In this document: positions 1 to 6,569 of the stretch, one piece after another
Position numbering within the stretch: position 1 is the stretch's first letter
Layout of the letters: each line of letters opens with the position of its first letter
Source: Patulibacter sp041648495
GTDB lineage: Bacteria; Actinomycetota; Thermoleophilia; Solirubrobacterales; Solirubrobacteraceae
Assembly: GCA_041648495.1 (NCBI GenBank)
Contig: JBAZOW010000057.1
Span: 1-14,625, forward strand
Reading direction: 5' to 3'
DNA: 14,625 bases
Notes under the pieces: generated by a model
Databases searched by the model: none
What the model saw: the letters and a program-made list of their open reading frames with translations, nothing else
Told to the model about the DNA's origin: nothing
Translations under genes and position numbers: made by a program

Positions 1-416
1 GCGCCAGCGAGCAGCGCTCGGTCGACCGCGCCGTCGAACGGCTGCGGATCAAGCTCGCCGACGCGGAGCGGCCGGTCTCGCTGCTCTCCGGCGGCAACCA
101 GCAGAAGATCGTGATCGCCAAGTGGCTCGAGCTCGAGCCGAGCGTCCTGATCTTCGACGAGCCGACCCAGGGCATCGACGTGGAGGCGAAGGCCGAAGCC
201 CTCGGACTGGCCCGCGCGCTGGCCGCGGACGGCGGCGCCGTGCTGCTCGTCGCCTCCGACTTCACCGAGCTCGTCACCACCTGCGACCGCGTGGTCGTCC
301 TCCGCGAGGGCGAGCTCTGCGGCGAGCTGGTCGGCGACGAGATCAGCGAGGCCCGGATCGTGGAGCTCTGCTACCGCCACGAAGACGAGGCCGACACCGA
401 CGTGGACCCGCGCTGA
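1..416 (+). CDS. Sugar-type ABC transporter ATP-binding protein (RbsA-like), 3'-terminal fragment
   Basis: This is the C-terminal end of an ABC ATPase; the reading frame is open from base 3 and the start lies outside the window. It would energise import of the ligand delivered by the binding protein encoded next. The ABC signature LSGGNQQK is encoded at about 87-110, followed by Walker B with D-loop (LIFDEPTQGID, about 150-182). The H-loop region reads LLVASDFTEL, with serine where classical ATPases have histidine, as in the second ATPase half of RbsA/MglA-type proteins (known for the family). SGGNQQK plus DEPTxGID is the usual RbsA-family pairing, so the full protein is probably a ~500-residue tandem ATPase (inference). 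The stop is 34 bp before the lipoprotein gene. No permease follows, so permease genes must lie upstream or elsewhere. An in-frame ATG at 111 is an internal methionine, not a start. Confidence 0.93.
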   Translation, partial: ASEQRSVDRAVERLRIKLADAERPVSLLSGGNQQKIVIAKWLELEPSVLIFDEPTQGIDVEAKAEALGLARALAADGGAVLLVASDFTELVTTCDRVVVLREGELCGELVGDEISEARIVELCYRHEDEADTDVDPR

Positions 417-435
417 GGCGACTCCTCAGCAACCC

Positions 436-443
436 GAGGAAGG
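436..443 (+). promoter_or_regulatory. Ribosome binding site of SBP1
   Basis: GAGGAAGG lies 7 bases before the ATG at 451, a strong Shine-Dalgarno match that favours 451 over the second in-frame ATG at 460. The 34-bp gap between the ATPase and this gene shows no promoter or terminator, so co-transcription with the ATPase is likely. Confidence 0.6.
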
Positions 444-450
444 ACCCGAG

Positions 451-1668
451 ATGCAGTTGATGAGCACCCGCGCACGGCGCCCTGTAGGCAGCCTGCTGGC
501 CATGGCCCTGGTGGCGGTTCTCGCCACCGGCTGCGGTGGCGACGACGAGGACACCACCACCGCAGCCGGTACGACGACCGGCACCGCCGCAGCGGCCACG
601 AGCACCGGGGTCGCCCCGGAGCGCACCGAGGAGGCCAAGAAGGCCGCCGAGGCCGACGCCGAGAAGGCGGGCGGTCGGGTCGACCCGCCGACCGGCAAGA
701 AGATCGGCTTCATGTACCTGTCCAAGTCGACCGAGGCCTCGGTCCGTCAGTACGAGGACCTGAAGACCGCCGCCGACCTGTTCGGGTTCGAGATCGTCAC
801 CTGCGACCCCAACTTCGACCCGGCCAAGACGGCCCAGTGCGCGACCAGCCTGGTCGCGGCCAAGCCGGACCTGATCATCTCCGCGGCGTCGCCGACGTCC
901 GCGCTCGGCGGCGGGCTCAAGGCCGCGCACGACCAGGGGATCCCGTGGATCATGACCGGCGCGGTCCAGACCCCGTCGGAGTACTACACCGCCCAGTACG
1001 TGCCGGACGAGCGGGAGCTCTCCAAGACCCTCAACGACTGGGTCTTCCAGCAGCTGCAGGAGAAGAATGGCAACGTCGAGGGTACGCTCGTCGCGTTCCA
1101 GGCGCCGACCGTCGGCGCCGGCGTGATCGACCGCGACAAGCAGCGGGCCGAGGACCTCAAGGCCCATCCCGGACTGAAGCAGAAGACCCACGACATCGAC
1201 CTGGCCGACGCGGTCCAGGACACGATCAAGACGACCAAGCAGTTCGTCCAGAACACCCCGGACGTGGTCGCGCTCTGGAACACCTGCGACTTCTGCACGC
1301 CGCCGATGGGGCAGGCGCTCGACCAGCTGGGCAAGAACGGCGACGACCGGCCGGTCACCGTCGGCATCTACACGACCAAGCAGTCGCGTGAGCAGATCAA
1401 GGCGGGCAAGGTCTCCGGGGCGGTCGAGAACAACTTCGGCGCGCAGTCGATGGTCGCGATCGACCAGGCGGTGCAGCACTGGGCGCGCGACACGCCGTTC
1501 GCCAAGGACGCCTCGGTCTTCAGCGAGGGCTACGGGATCAAGATCCTCGAGCCGTGGATCGTGACCAAGGACAACGTCGGCGACACCGCGACGGTTCGCA
1601 ACCAGGGCGAGGACTACGAGACCTACTTCAAGACGAAGTGGGCGGCGGAGTTCGGGGTCGGCAGCTAG
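451..1668 (+). CDS. ABC transporter substrate-binding lipoprotein, Peripla_BP_4-like (SBP1)
   Basis: Extracytoplasmic ligand receptor of the adjacent sugar-type ABC importer, 405 aa. The N terminus has a basic stretch (RARR, residues 7-10), a hydrophobic core (13-25) and a lipobox ending ATGC with Cys28 as the lipid-attachment residue. A low-complexity linker follows, first acidic and Thr/Ala-rich, then Lys/Glu/Ala-rich (29-80). The ligand-binding fold begins at KKIGFMY (83-89). The segment FGFEIVTCDPNFD (111-123) and the pattern KPDLII (138-143) resemble the ribose/autoinducer-2-type type-I binding fold. Cysteines lie at 118, 130, 279 and 282, the last two as a WNTCDFC motif. The protein is clearly paralogous to the gene at 13230-14240. 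The ligand cannot be read from the sequence; the neighbouring oxidative enzymes suggest something other than a simple sugar (inference). The stop is 7 bp before the FAD-subunit gene. Confidence 0.9.
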   Translation: MQLMSTRARRPVGSLLAMALVAVLATGCGGDDEDTTTAAGTTTGTAAAATSTGVAPERTEEAKKAAEADAEKAGGRVDPPTGKKIGFMYLSKSTEASVRQYEDLKTAADLFGFEIVTCDPNFDPAKTAQCATSLVAAKPDLIISAASPTSALGGGLKAAHDQGIPWIMTGAVQTPSEYYTAQYVPDERELSKTLNDWVFQQLQEKNGNVEGTLVAFQAPTVGAGVIDRDKQRAEDLKAHPGLKQKTHDIDLADAVQDTIKTTKQFVQNTPDVVALWNTCDFCTPPMGQALDQLGKNGDDRPVTVGIYTTKQSREQIKAGKVSGAVENNFGAQSMVAIDQAVQHWARDTPFAKDASVFSEGYGIKILEPWIVTKDNVGDTATVRNQGEDYETYFKTKWAAEFGVGS

Positions 1669-1675
1669 GTCGACC

Positions 1676-2557
1676 GTGCACGCCGCGCCGTTCGAGTACC
1701 ACGACCCCACCTCGCTCGACGAGGTCCGGAGGCTGCTGGACCGGCGCGGCCCGCGGCCCGCGCTGCTCGCCGGGGGACAGTCGCTGCTCCCGGCGCTGGT
1801 CGCCCGGAGCAGCGAGCCGGCGGCGCTGGTCGATCTCGGCCGGATCGCGCCGCTGCGCGCGATCGAGACGACGGCCGACGGCGAGCTGGAGATCGGCGCG
1901 ATGGCCCGGTACGTCGACCTCCAGCGGTCGCCGCTGGTGCGGTCGGCGGCCCCGCTGCTCGCGGCGGCGGCCGGACTGGTCGGCATGCGAGCCGTCCGCA
2001 CCCGTGGCACGATCGGCGGATGCCTCGCGTTCGCGGACCCGCGGGCCGAGTTGCCGCTGGCGCTGACGGTGCTCGGCGCCGACGTCACGGTCTCGACGGC
2101 CGAGGGCGAGTGGCGCGGGCCGCTCGACGACTGGCGCCCGGTGGCGCGGCGACGGGAGGGTGACCTCCTGCTCCGGATCCACGTGCCGCCCGCCGGCCCC
2201 CGCGACGCCTCCGCGATCCGCGAGACGGCGCCGCTCGGACGGGGGTTCGCCACCGCGGTGGTCGCGGTCCGGCTGACCGGCGACGAGCACGGCGCGATCG
2301 TCGGGGCCACGGTTGCCGCGGGAGCGGTGGCGCCGACGCCGATCGAGCTGCCGCAGGTCGCCGCGGCGCTGCGCGGGCGACCCCTCGCCGACCCGCTGGG
2401 CAGCGAGGCCGCCGCGGTCCTGGAGGCCGAGCTGTCGGCGCTGGATCCCCCGAGCGACCTGCACGCCGGCGGCGAGCACCGCCGCCACGTCACGACCGTT
2501 CTCGCCCGCCGGGCGATCGCGGCGGCGGCCCGAGAGCTTCGACCCGAGGGGACCTGA
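1676..2557 (+). CDS. Molybdenum hydroxylase FAD-binding (medium) subunit, CoxM/CutM-like
   Basis: The 293-aa flavin subunit of a xanthine oxidase/CO dehydrogenase-family enzyme; it passes electrons from the iron-sulfur subunit to an external acceptor. The N terminus (APFEYHDPTSLDE, residues 4-16) is typical of the family. The two FAD-binding signatures are visible: LLAGGQSLLPAL (30-41), and RTRGTIGGCLAFADP (108-122), which matches the family's RNRGTIGGSLAHADP. The length is normal for the family (280-300). The start is GTG at 1676, just after the SBP1 stop; the ribosome site is weak (AGGT at 1667-1670), so translation may be coupled. The gene ends 1 bp before the ATG of the iron-sulfur subunit. 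The M-S-L gene order is that of cox-type operons. The substrate class is not determined by this subunit. Confidence 0.94.
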   Translation: MHAAPFEYHDPTSLDEVRRLLDRRGPRPALLAGGQSLLPALVARSSEPAALVDLGRIAPLRAIETTADGELEIGAMARYVDLQRSPLVRSAAPLLAAAAGLVGMRAVRTRGTIGGCLAFADPRAELPLALTVLGADVTVSTAEGEWRGPLDDWRPVARRREGDLLLRIHVPPAGPRDASAIRETAPLGRGFATAVVAVRLTGDEHGAIVGATVAAGAVAPTPIELPQVAAALRGRPLADPLGSEAAAVLEAELSALDPPSDLHAGGEHRRHVTTVLARRAIAAAARELRPEGT

Positions 2558-2558
2558 G

Positions 2559-3068
2559 ATGGCGTCACGTACGACGCACTTCGCCTGCAACGGCGAGTCG
2601 GTCGCGATCACCGTCGACCCGCGCACGACCGCGGCCGAGGCGATCCGCGAGCAGCTCGGGCTGACCGGGACCCACGTCGCCTGCCAGACGGGGGTCTGCG
2701 GGACCTGCACGGTGCTGGTCGACGGCGAGCCGGTGCGGTCCTGCCTGATGCTGGCGGTGCAGTTGGACGGTTCGACGGTCACGACCGTCGAAGGCGTCGG
2801 AGCGGATCACGCCGACGGTCTGCACCCGGTCCAGCGCGCGTTCGTCGAGCACCACAGCTTCCAGTGCGGGTTCTGCGCCCCGGGCTTCGTGCTCTCGACG
2901 GTCGCGTTGCTCGAGGGCGACGAGCCCCTGGACCGGGAGGTCATCCGGGACGCGCTGGCCGACAACCTCTGCCGGTGCACGGGGTACCAGGCGATCGTCG
3001 ACGGGGCGACGGCCGCGGCCGAGCGGCTCGGTCGGCTCGACCCGCCCGCGGGAGGCGTCGATGCCTGA
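2559..3068 (+). CDS. Molybdenum hydroxylase [2Fe-2S] (small) subunit, CoxS/CutS-like
   Basis: The 169-aa electron-transfer subunit carrying two [2Fe-2S] clusters between the molybdenum site and FAD. The N-terminal plant-ferredoxin-type cluster uses Cys42, Cys47, Cys50 and Cys62 (VACQTGVCGTC, then RSC). The C-terminal helical-domain cluster uses Cys103, Cys106, Cys138 and Cys140 (QCGFCAPGF and LCRCTGY). All eight ligands are present, so it should be functional. The length matches the family (150-170). The ATG at 2559 is preceded by GAGGGGA (2546-2552) at 6 bases spacing; a longer open frame exists upstream but overlaps the FAD gene and has no family match. Its last 8 bases overlap the large-subunit gene. 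Confidence 0.96.
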   Translation: MASRTTHFACNGESVAITVDPRTTAAEAIREQLGLTGTHVACQTGVCGTCTVLVDGEPVRSCLMLAVQLDGSTVTTVEGVGADHADGLHPVQRAFVEHHSFQCGFCAPGFVLSTVALLEGDEPLDREVIRDALADNLCRCTGYQAIVDGATAAAERLGRLDPPAGGVDA

Positions 3069-5457
3069 CGGGATCGGCGAGCGCACGACGACGATCGGTG
3101 CGGAGATCGGCCGCGCGCGTCCCCGCGGCGAGGCCCGCCGGGCCGTCCGCGGCGAGGGCGGCTACGTCGACGACCACGGACTGCCGCGGATGCTGCACTC
3201 CGTGTTCGTCCGCAGTCCGCACGCACACGCGCGGATCGAGCGGATCGAGACGACGGCGGCCCGCGCCATGCCGGGCGTCCGCGCGGTGCTGACGGGCGCC
3301 GACCTGCGCGACGAGATCGCTCCGATCGACTTCTCCACCGACATCGTGGGGCACCGCGTCCCCCGATTCCCCGCCCTCGCCGAGGAGCGGGTCCGCTTCG
3401 ACGGCGACCCGGTGGTCGTGGTGCTCGCCGAGTCCCGGGCACAGGCGGCGGACGCCGCGGCGCGCGTCGACGTCCGCTACGCGGCGCTGCCGTGCGTGCT
3501 CGGGGTCGAGGACGCGAGCGATCCGTCCTCCCCGGTGCTGCACGCCGAGCTGGGCGGCAACGTGGTCTACGACGATCCGCACGACGAGCACGTCTACGGC
3601 GACGTCGACGGCGGGTTCCGTCGGGCCGACCGGATCGTCCGCGCGACCGTACGCTCGCAGCGTCACGGCGGCGTGCCGCTCGAGGGTCGCGGCGGCCTGG
3701 CGTCGTTCGATCGCGGGACCGGCGAGCTGCGGTACCGGGTCACGGCGCAGTCGGCCCACAGCGTTCGGCACCAGCTGGCGCGGCACCTCGGCCTCGACCA
3801 CCAGGCGGTCCACGTCGTGATCGGCGACGTGGGCGGGGCGTTCGGCTCGAAGTGGTCGATCTCGCGCGAGGACATCGTGGTCTGCGCGGCAGCCCGGCAC
3901 TGCGGTCGCCCCGTCCGCTGGACCGAGGACCGGGCGGAGGCTCTGCGCTCCGCCGGATCCGCCCGCGAGGACCTGGTGCGGATGGAGGCCGCGGTCACCG
4001 CGGAGGGCGATCTGCTCGCGGTCCGCGCGCACGTGGTGATGAACCAGGGCGCCTATCCGACCGCGGCCCCGATGCCGGCGATCGCGGACCTCGTGCGCAC
4101 GACGCTGCCCGCCGCGCTCCGGCTGCCGGCGTTCGCGTTCCGGGCGACCGTCGTCGCGAGCAACAAGAGTCCGTACTTCACGTACCGCGGCCCGGGGGCG
4201 GTCGAGACGCTGGCCCGCGAGCGGCTGCTCGACGCGATCGCCCACGAGCTCGACCTGGATCCGGTGGCGCTGCGGCTGCGGACGACGATCACCGCGGCCG
4301 AGCAGCCGACGTCGATGGCCACCGGCGCGACGCTGGACCGCGTGACGGTGCGCGAGACCCTCGATCGGGCGATCGAGCGGATCGACCTGCCGGCCTTCCG
4401 CGCGCAGCAGCGCGACGGCTGGAGTCGCGGCGAGTACCGCGGCGTCGGGATCGTCACGAGCCTGCAGCCGAATCCGGCGTTCGCCGACTGGTGGCAGAGC
4501 TGGGGCTCGATGCAGGAGCCCGAGCCGGTGCGGCTGGCCGTCGGACCGGACGGCCGCGTGACGGTCCTGATCAGCCAGGCGCCGAGCGGTCAGGGACACG
4601 AGACGACGATGGCCCAGATCTGCGCGGACGAGCTGTCGGTGCCGTTCGATGCCGTGCGGGTGGTCACGGGGGACTCCGACCGCGGCGCGTTCTTCTTCTT
4701 CGGGACCAGCGGCAGCGGCAACGCGCCGATGACCGCCGGGGCGATCTCCGTCGCCGCCCGTCGGTTGCGCGAGCAGCTCGAGCAGGCGGCCGCCGCGGTC
4801 TACGGCGTGGCGTCCGAGGGCGTGCGGCTGCGCGACGGCCGGTTCGTCCTGCCCGACGGCACCGCGGTCCCCCTGCGGGAGCTGGCGGAGCAGGTCCACC
4901 TGCGTCCCGACCGCAGCCCGGTCTCGCTGTTCGACCTGGAGGTCGCGCACAGCTTCCGCCGCGGTCCGGGAGGGTGGTGGTGCGCCACCGCGGCGTGCTG
5001 GGCCGACGTCGACGTCGAGCTCGGCGTGGTCCGCCTGGAGCGGTTCCTGATCGTCCACGACTGCGGCACGATGATCAATCCCGCCGTCGTCCGGGGCCAG
5101 CTGCAGGGCGGCGTGGCGCAGGGGATCGGCGGGGCGCTCTACGAGGAGCACGCCTACGCCGCCGACGGGCGGATGGTCGCCACCGATCTGCACGACTACC
5201 TGCTTCCGCGGGCGACCGAGGTGCCGCCGATCGAGGTCGTCCACCTGGACGCGGCGTCGCCGGTCGACCTGGACTTCCGGGGCGTCGGCGAGGGCGGTGC
5301 GGTGATCGCCTCGGCGGCGGTGGTGCAGGCGGTCGAGGACGCGCTGCGGCCGTTCGGCGCCCGCTTCGACCGCCTCCCGCTGCGCCCCGAGCGCGTGCGC
5401 GCGGCGATCGCCGCGCGCGGAACGGTCGAAGGCCAGACGGGGGACGAAGGAGCGTGA
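3061..5457 (+). CDS. Molybdenum hydroxylase large (Mo-cofactor, catalytic) subunit, CoxL/aldehyde-oxidase-like
   Basis: The 798-aa catalytic subunit expected to bind molybdopterin cytosine dinucleotide and hydroxylate its substrate with water-derived oxygen. Visible motifs: an N-terminal a/b-hammerhead domain (about 20-130), GGAFGSK (258-264, family GGxFGxK), TYRGPGAVE (374-382), GQGHETT (510-516), DCGTMINP near 667-674, QGIGGALYEE near 686-695, and GVGEGG (741-746) with Glu744 as the catalytic glutamate. True CO dehydrogenase has a cysteine-containing AYRCSFR loop; here the equivalent place reads TYRGPG, so CO is not the expected substrate and an aldehyde or N-heterocycle is more likely (inference). 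The segment FFFFGTSGSGN departs from the more usual GTYGSRS of the family. GGAGG (3051-3055) precedes the ATG. No maturation gene (XdhC/CoxDEF type) is in the window. Confidence 0.95.
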   Translation: MPDGIGERTTTIGAEIGRARPRGEARRAVRGEGGYVDDHGLPRMLHSVFVRSPHAHARIERIETTAARAMPGVRAVLTGADLRDEIAPIDFSTDIVGHRVPRFPALAEERVRFDGDPVVVVLAESRAQAADAAARVDVRYAALPCVLGVEDASDPSSPVLHAELGGNVVYDDPHDEHVYGDVDGGFRRADRIVRATVRSQRHGGVPLEGRGGLASFDRGTGELRYRVTAQSAHSVRHQLARHLGLDHQAVHVVIGDVGGAFGSKWSISREDIVVCAAARHCGRPVRWTEDRAEALRSAGSAREDLVRMEAAVTAEGDLLAVRAHVVMNQGAYPTAAPMPAIADLVRTTLPAALRLPAFAFRATVVASNKSPYFTYRGPGAVETLARERLLDAIAHELDLDPVALRLRTTITAAEQPTSMATGATLDRVTVRETLDRAIERIDLPAFRAQQRDGWSRGEYRGVGIVTSLQPNPAFADWWQSWGSMQEPEPVRLAVGPDGRVTVLISQAPSGQGHETTMAQICADELSVPFDAVRVVTGDSDRGAFFFFGTSGSGNAPMTAGAISVAARRLREQLEQAAAAVYGVASEGVRLRDGRFVLPDGTAVPLRELAEQVHLRPDRSPVSLFDLEVAHSFRRGPGGWWCATAACWADVDVELGVVRLERFLIVHDCGTMINPAVVRGQLQGGVAQGIGGALYEEHAYAADGRMVATDLHDYLLPRATEVPPIEVVHLDAASPVDLDFRGVGEGGAVIASAAVVQAVEDALRPFGARFDRLPLRPERVRAAIAARGTVEGQTGDEGA

Positions 5458-5459
5458 GC

Positions 5460-6197
5460 ATGGAGTTGCAGGACAGGACCGCCGTCGTCACGGGCGGCGC
5501 CCAGGGGCTGGGCGCCGCGATTGCGACGGCGCTGCACGCCCGCGGCGCCCGGGTGGTGATCGCCGACGTCGACGCGGACGGGGCGCGACGGACCGCCCGC
5601 CGGCTCGGCCCGCGGGCCGAGGGCGTCGCGCTCGACGTCCGCGACCGGGACGCGTTCGTCGCCCTGCGCGACGACCTCGTCGACCGCCACGGCGGCTTCG
5701 AGATCGTCGTCAACAACGCGGCGCGGACCGTCGCCCGCTCGTTCTGGGAGATCGAGCCGGACGAGTGGGACGAGGTGCTCGACGTCAACCTGCGCGGGGT
5801 GCTGTTCGGCTGCCAGGTGCTGGGCGCGCACCTGCGCGACCGCGGAGCCGGCCGCATCGTCAACCTGGCGTCGCTCGCCGGGCAGGCCGGCGGCCTGCTG
5901 ACGGGCGCGCACTACGCGGCGTCCAAGGCCGGGATCCTCGTGCTGACCAAGATCGTCGCCGCCGAGCTGGCGGCGCACGGGGTGACCGTCAACGCGGTCG
6001 CTCCGGCGGCGATCAGCGGCCCGGCCGCCGACGCGATGCCGGCCGACCGACTGGCCGCCGCGGTGCAGCGGATCCCGGTCGGCCGGCTCGGCACGCCCAC
6101 CGAGGTGGCCGAGACGGTGGCCTTCCTCTGCGGCGACGACGCCGCGTTCATCACCGGCGCGACCGTCGACGTCAACGGCGGGCTGCTGATGCGCTGA
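5460..6197 (+). CDS. Short-chain dehydrogenase/reductase (SDR), classical type
   Basis: A 245-aa NAD(P)-dependent oxidoreductase, probably interconverting an alcohol and a ketone. The Rossmann glycine motif TGGAQGLG is at 11-18. Asp36 at the end of the second strand favours NAD(H) over NADP(H). NNAA (85-88) replaces the common NNAG. The catalytic tetrad is Asn110, Ser138, Tyr152 and Lys156 (YAASK). The C terminus reads FITGATVDVNGG, typical of FabG-like SDRs. The ATG at 5460 has GAAGGAG (5446-5452) at 7 bases; a GTG at 5454 overlapping the CoxL stop is in frame but too close to that site. It is the last gene of the plus-strand block and meets the convergent minus-strand gene after 12 bp. Confidence 0.95.
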   Translation: MELQDRTAVVTGGAQGLGAAIATALHARGARVVIADVDADGARRTARRLGPRAEGVALDVRDRDAFVALRDDLVDRHGGFEIVVNNAARTVARSFWEIEPDEWDEVLDVNLRGVLFGCQVLGAHLRDRGAGRIVNLASLAGQAGGLLTGAHYAASKAGILVLTKIVAAELAAHGVTVNAVAPAAISGPAADAMPADRLAAAVQRIPVGRLGTPTEVAETVAFLCGDDAAFITGATVDVNGGLLMR

Positions 6198-6209
6198 CGC
6201 GGCCGCGGC

Positions 6210-6569
6210 TCAGGCGGTCGCGAAGAACAGCTCGCGGCCGATCCGCGCCTCGATCTTCAGGTAGCGCCAGAGCCGGTGCGCCCCGACCTCGGTCGTGCGC
6301 ACGACGTCGCAGATCGCGACCGCGGCGTCCAGGTCGGGGACGTCCGCGATCACGTAGCTCGTCCAGGGCCATTCCGGCGACGGGCCGACCATCAGCCGGT
6401 CGTCGTCGAAGGTCGCGAGCACCTGGGCTCCGAAGCGGCCGGCGAGGTCGTCGAAGCCGCTGGTGATCGCGCTCATCGCGTCGGCGCGCTCGTCGGCGTC
6501 CGCCGCGAAGAACGGCTGCAGCACGCCGATGCAGAAGAGCACGCGGACCGGGGTGGAAGGGGAGCTCAT
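6210..6569 (-). CDS. Small conserved-looking protein of unknown function, possible dimeric alpha/beta-barrel fold
   Basis: 119 aa; I do not recognise a named family. It starts with a strand-like stretch (VRVLFCIGVL, residues 8-17), followed by a likely helix rich in Asp/Ala (23-45), strand-like QVLATF and RLMVGP, a Trp pair (WPW), a strand SYVIADV, a helix after DLDAAVAICDVV, and a basic, aromatic tail (LWRYLKIEARIGRELF). Alternating strands and helices at this length would suit a ferredoxin-like/dimeric alpha-beta-barrel protein (inference). There is no signal peptide, membrane segment or metal-binding Cys cluster, so it is not an acetone carboxylase gamma subunit. Its ATG overlaps the HyuB stop by 4 bases (ATGA), which implies translational coupling and a role close to HyuA/HyuB. 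Confidence 0.7.
   Translation of the reverse strand: MSSPSTPVRVLFCIGVLQPFFAADADERADAMSAITSGFDDLAGRFGAQVLATFDDDRLMVGPSPEWPWTSYVIADVPDLDAAVAICDVVRTTEVGAHRLWRYLKIEARIGRELFFATA

Noticed and set aside
343..2568. A 741-codon minus-strand open frame opposite SBP1 and the FAD subunit
   Set aside because: Composition is Arg/Ser/Ala-rich shadow coding with no motif; the plus-strand frames carry full family signatures.
3061..5457. Annotation as aerobic CO dehydrogenase (coxL)
   Set aside because: The cysteine-containing active-site loop AYRCSFR is missing, and no CO-dehydrogenase accessory genes are present in the window.
3492..5459. Upstream extension of the SDR frame through the large-subunit gene
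   Set aside because: It overlaps CoxL completely and has an Arg-rich random composition; the SDR ribosome site and Rossmann motif fix the start at 5460.
6198..6207. Palindrome CGCGGCCGCG in the 12-bp gap between the convergent SDR and 119-aa genes, considered as a terminator
   Set aside because: It has no loop and no T-run and is short; such GC palindromes are common in this composition.
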